37,739 nt of DNA. It comes from an uncultured Acidobacteriota bacterium. Lineage in GTDB: Bacteria > Acidobacteriota > Terriglobia > Terriglobales > Acidobacteriaceae. Every line of letters begins with the position of its first letter. Positions within the stretch are counted from its first letter, which is position 1. Below the pieces are notes generated by a model. That model saw only the letters and a program-made list of their open reading frames with translations. It did not search any database and had not been told where the DNA came from. This document shows positions 35,417-37,739 of this stretch, in pieces. Made by a program: the position numbers and the translations under genes. Location of the stretch: the NCBI GenBank assembly GCA_903832295.1, contig CAILAZ010000164.1, positions 1 to 37,739 on the forward strand, given 5' to 3'.

Positions 35417-35677
35417 ATGAGCAGGATTGAACCGACTCGGACGTCTGCGCAACAACCGAGAGCCGACAAACATCGCAAGGAGCGTGAGGCATTGATTGAA
35501 CCACTCACAGCCGGACTTCAGGCCCTTTGGTCAAAAACCACCCTCCCGTTCACGTCTGATGAAATCCACCTACTGCAGCTGATGAGCACACTGGTCCGGC
35601 TTTCGGATCTGGACGTGCTTCAATCGCTGCACATTGCAAACGAAATCATGCCGCCCACTGAGCCTTGGGATTCATAG
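35417..35677 (+). CDS. small protein of unknown function
   Basis: 86 residues from ATG 35417, preferred over the upstream start at 35285 because GGGAGAG lies eight bases before it and the extra N-terminus looks non-coding. A basic, polar N-terminus is followed by amphipathic helices (EALIEPLTAGLQALW, EIHLLQLMSTLVRLSDLDVLQSL). It is divergent from the TSCPD operon, so both probably share the 35230-35416 promoter region. No family recognised. Confidence 0.55.
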   Translation: MSRIEPTRTSAQQPRADKHRKEREALIEPLTAGLQALWSKTTLPFTSDEIHLLQLMSTLVRLSDLDVLQSLHIANEIMPPTEPWDS

Positions 35678-35706
35678 ACCGGCACCGCATATTCGAACGA
35701 ATAGAA

Positions 35707-35730
35707 GCTCATGCCTTCCCCCACATGAGC
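35707..35730. promoter_or_regulatory. inverted repeat GCTCATG / CATGAGC
   Basis: A perfect 7-bp inverted repeat (35707-35713 and 35724-35730) with a 10-base spacer lies 29 bases after the stop of the 86-residue gene. No T tract follows, so it is either a weak terminator or a protein-binding site for the next gene. Confidence 0.35.
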
Positions 35731-35764
35731 GGCCAGCATGAAAAATACTCTGTACTAGTCGTCA

Positions 35765-35780
35765 TATACTTGTTATACTT
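35765..35780 (+). promoter_or_regulatory. direct repeat TATACTT x2, candidate promoter/operator
   Basis: TATACTT occurs at 35765-35771 and 35774-35780 with a 9-bp period, 30 bases before the ATG at 35811. The second copy contains TATACT, a good -10 hexamer. Short direct repeats overlapping a -10 are typical of ribbon-helix-helix operators; that reading is inference. Confidence 0.4.
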
Positions 35781-35810
35781 ATAGTAGAAATAACGTAAGG
35801 AAGCGCTATT

Positions 35811-36224
35811 ATGCCTCGAATCAAGAACCCGAACGCCCCAACGCTCATCAAGGCCTGTACCTCTCTGGACGACCTGACGCTCACGCTACTGGAGAAGATC
35901 AGGCACAAAGACCACTTGACCAAAGCAAACGCAGCAAGAATGATTGTGGGGCTCGCCATCGAAAAGAAGATCAAACTGGCCGAAATCACCAAATTCTACC
36001 AAGAGGTCTGGAGCAATCTTTCCTTCGAGAACGGACAGCGCTTCTCGCAGCTGCGCCTCGACTGGACTCCCGAGGAGAATACTTTGCTACTCATCTTCGC
36101 AAAGCATCTCTTTAGCTCAAACAATCGAAGCGAGGCCGTGCGGGTATTGATTACCTACTACGCAGTTCAGAAGAAGTTCGCCGTCGTTGGGCAAATCAAG
36201 AAATCCACAATCATTCCTGCCTAA
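35811..36224 (+). CDS. small possible DNA-binding protein, unknown function
   Basis: 137 residues, ATG 35811 with AGGAAG upstream. It is Lys-rich and probably all-helical. Two segments (ANAARMIVGLAIEKK and NRSEAVRVLITYYA) resemble the helical half of ribbon-helix-helix proteins, but I cannot assign a family. A direct repeat in the promoter would suit autoregulation. A terminator-like hairpin follows the stop. Confidence 0.65.
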   Translation: MPRIKNPNAPTLIKACTSLDDLTLTLLEKIRHKDHLTKANAARMIVGLAIEKKIKLAEITKFYQEVWSNLSFENGQRFSQLRLDWTPEENTLLLIFAKHLFSSNNRSEAVRVLITYYAVQKKFAVVGQIKKSTIIPA

Positions 36225-36235
36225 GGATTGAACGG

Positions 36236-36266
36236 GGGCTGCTCTGCGAATCGAACAGCCCTTGTT
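36236..36266 (+). terminator. terminator after the 137-residue gene
   Basis: GGGCTGCTC (36236-36244) pairs with GAACAGCCC (36253-36261) with one mismatch and an 8-base loop, followed by TTGTT. It begins 12 bases after the stop codon. Confidence 0.5.
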
Positions 36267-36347
36267 GAATTCGCTCCCGCCATAGCAATTCTGAAATCTA
36301 TCCAGCCCAATATCGCAGTGAGCTCCTGAGAAGTTAAACGCTACCGT

Positions 36348-36602
36348 TCACGGCGCGCTTGTAGCGCTGAGCCGGTGGCATAGAGGACAGCGACGGTGCT
36401 TGTGCCGAGATCCGTCGCTCGGAATCACGATATGTCCGCACTCAAGCAGTTCTCCCTTGCATTTGCGCAGCCCATGAAGGTAGAGATCGTAGCGCACGAT
36501 TAGTCGCTGTGGTCCCCGAAAATGCGTGCCCCAGACCATTCGCTTCAAAAGATCAGCTGTGACCACGATCAGATTCGTGTTAAAAGAATATATAGATGGC
36601 AT
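36348..36602 (-). CDS. small protein with zinc-ribbon-like cysteines
   Basis: 84 residues from ATG 36602; ATG 36539 is an alternative giving 63. The C-terminal part has ECGHIV and then RRCPLCH, a Cys-x-His / Cys-x2-Cys-His pattern able to bind zinc. Short hypothetical proteins with an LLECGH...RRC..C tail are, from memory, frequent in Acidobacteria, but no function is known. Coding status is moderately supported. Confidence 0.45.
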   Translation of the reverse strand: MPSIYSFNTNLIVVTADLLKRMVWGTHFRGPQRLIVRYDLYLHGLRKCKGELLECGHIVIPSDGSRHKHRRCPLCHRLSATSAP

Positions 36603-36867
36603 AGTAATGATATGTCAGTATTTCACACACGATGGATGTGGAAAAAGACAAAGTGCTGTGCAAAAAAGCTTCATGTTCAAGCGATACGGCGAAAGGCTGA
36701 TAAAGACCTACCGCGACGCTGCGCTTGCTCTTCGACTGGATGGTGGTCGGTCACCCGGCAGCACGTAATTGGGAGATCGCGTCACGCATCTGCGCGGCGA
36801 CGAGAAGCTTGCCCGCCTTTAGTTCGTAACAGCCTGCGAGGGCACAGCTGTTCGTTCAATGCACATC

Positions 36868-37739
36868 TTACTGAACGGTCACGGTTACGGTAATCGCCGC
36901 CGGATTCAGCACCGTGCCCGATCCCGTAGGAGTCACAGTCACCGTGTACGTCTGTGGCGATTGTGCCGAGTTGCCGCCACTCCCGCTGCAGGCTGCAAGC
37001 AAGCTTGCAGCCGCGATCGCCAGCGCCGTCAGTAGCACGGCCAGCGCTCGCTCTTTGCGCCGCATAAACGGAGCACCCAGCAGCACCGAACAGAACATCA
37101 CCGGCCCGCTGCTCTTCCACGGAATCCGCCGTGAGTGGTTGGCTGCACTCGTCGTGGTTGTAATCGTCAGCGTGGAGTTTCCCGTTGTGGTTGAGGCAAA
37201 GCTGATAGACGGCGCGCTCGCCGAGACCGCCGAGGGCGTGCCATTGATTGAGCTGATGCTGGTCGCAAACGAAACCGTTCCCGGGTAGTTGGTTGCAATC
37301 AGGCTGAGGCTCAACTGCCCGTTGCTCCCGGCCGCGATCGTGATCGAACTCGAGGATGCGCCCAGCGTGTACGTCGGCGGAGCCAGCGCCGCGTACAGCG
37401 CGCCGCCGTTAATCGAACCCAATCCCGTCACCAGGTCGTAGCCGGCCGTGGCCTCATAGCCCACCAATCCGCCCGAGCAGCCCTTCGATCCTGCGGTACA
37501 GGGCTGCGCGTTCCTGCCTGTCGTGATGTCGTGGAAAATAGCCGCGTATTTCGTCGGGTCTGCCGCCAGGCTGTAGAGCGTCTGATTGAAGTTTCCCTGC
37601 TTGCCGTACCTCTCTACCAGCAGGGTCAGCATTCCTGCAAAAGAGGGCGACGAAGCCGAAGTGCCACCCGCCGTCATCAGGTCAGTATTCGAGTCACGGA
37701 AGCCGTCCACGCAACTTGGACCATTCGTTTGTGATGGGT
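36868..37739 (-). CDS. S53 (sedolisin/kumamolisin) serine protease, C-terminal part, with Ig-like and membrane segments
   Basis: The frame is open to the window end, so the N-terminus (propeptide, Glu and Asp of the catalytic triad) is missing. Near the edge is the catalytic serine in GGTSASSPSFAG. FHDITTGRN and later AGYDLVTGLGSING form the calcium site of the family. A bacterial Ig-like region follows (YTLGASSSSITIAAG onward), then basic and hydrophobic stretches (ALAVLLTALAIAAASLLAAC) and a final Thr/Val-rich stretch. This tail arrangement is, as I recall it, common in secreted Acidobacteria proteases and probably anchors or exports the enzyme. Acid-active extracellular proteolysis is expected from the family. 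Confidence 0.85.
   Translation of the reverse strand, partial: PSQTNGPSCVDGFRDSNTDLMTAGGTSASSPSFAGMLTLLVERYGKQGNFNQTLYSLAADPTKYAAIFHDITTGRNAQPCTAGSKGCSGGLVGYEATAGYDLVTGLGSINGGALYAALAPPTYTLGASSSSITIAAGSNGQLSLSLIATNYPGTVSFATSISSINGTPSAVSASAPSISFASTTTGNSTLTITTTTSAANHSRRIPWKSSGPVMFCSVLLGAPFMRRKERALAVLLTALAIAAASLLAACSGSGGNSAQSPQTYTVTVTPTGSGTVLNPAAITVTVTVQ

Noticed and set aside
36707-36715. CCTACCGCG, identical to part of the tRNA-Lys T arm (22813-22821), near the expected right end of the island
   Set aside because: Only 9 bp match and flanking bases diverge at once; too short to be called attR.
36775-36860. minus-strand ELKAGKLLVAAQMRDAISQL, coding-like tail after the protease stop
   Set aside because: Short, no start codon, and no recognised family; could be chance or a relic.

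Overview
The window looks like a chromosome segment of an acidobacterium (Acidobacteriota, class Terriglobia or a close relative). The assignment is inferred from gene content: a Gram-negative envelope gene (lpxB), an S53 protease ending in Ig-like and membrane segments, an M1-peptidase-like protein with TPR repeats, YVTN propellers, GC-rich coding sequence, and a tRNA-Lys carrying an acidobacterial-style integrase. No database search was possible.

Left edge (1-2.4 kb). The 3' end of an IS4-family transposase abuts a YVTN beta-propeller gene that has lost its 5' end. A frameshifted and truncated restriction-modification gene (Type ISP-like nuclease-methylase) follows on the minus strand.

Core region (2.4-22.8 kb). 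Minus strand: acyl-CoA dehydrogenase, SRPBCC protein, threonine aldolase, HemW and a DHA2 drug exporter. Plus strand: an ABC half-transporter, lpxB and a secreted M1-like protein whose zinc site is destroyed. A small minus-strand operon encodes a 59-residue protein and a lone NAD-binding domain. treY and malQ converge and overlap by 51 bp; both act on alpha-1,4-glucans. A PpiD/SurA-type foldase with a clear terminator and a radical SAM protein lie upstream of tRNA-Lys(CTT).

Island (22.83 to about 36.6 kb). An integrase with two overlapping excisionase-type genes sits beside the tRNA 3' end. It is followed by decayed sequence with an IS3 orfA scrap, a DUF429 protein, an overlapping PIN / XRE-ImmA pair and a one-TM protein. 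Next comes a single 1353-residue polypeptide joining a type IA topoisomerase (TopB) to a RecQ helicase with HRDC domain. It starts just after the remains of a LuxR-type response regulator. A divergent two-gene unit follows: an orphan ribonucleotide-reductase TSCPD domain plus an unrecognised coiled-coil protein. Small unknown genes close the island. No right attachment site was found.

Right edge (36.87 kb to end). The C-terminal part of an S53 (sedolisin/kumamolisin) protease on the minus strand runs off the window.

The best candidates for something undescribed are the TopB-RecQ fusion, and next to it the TSCPD / coiled-coil operon. Together they could form a DNA-processing or defence cassette; that link rests on proximity only.
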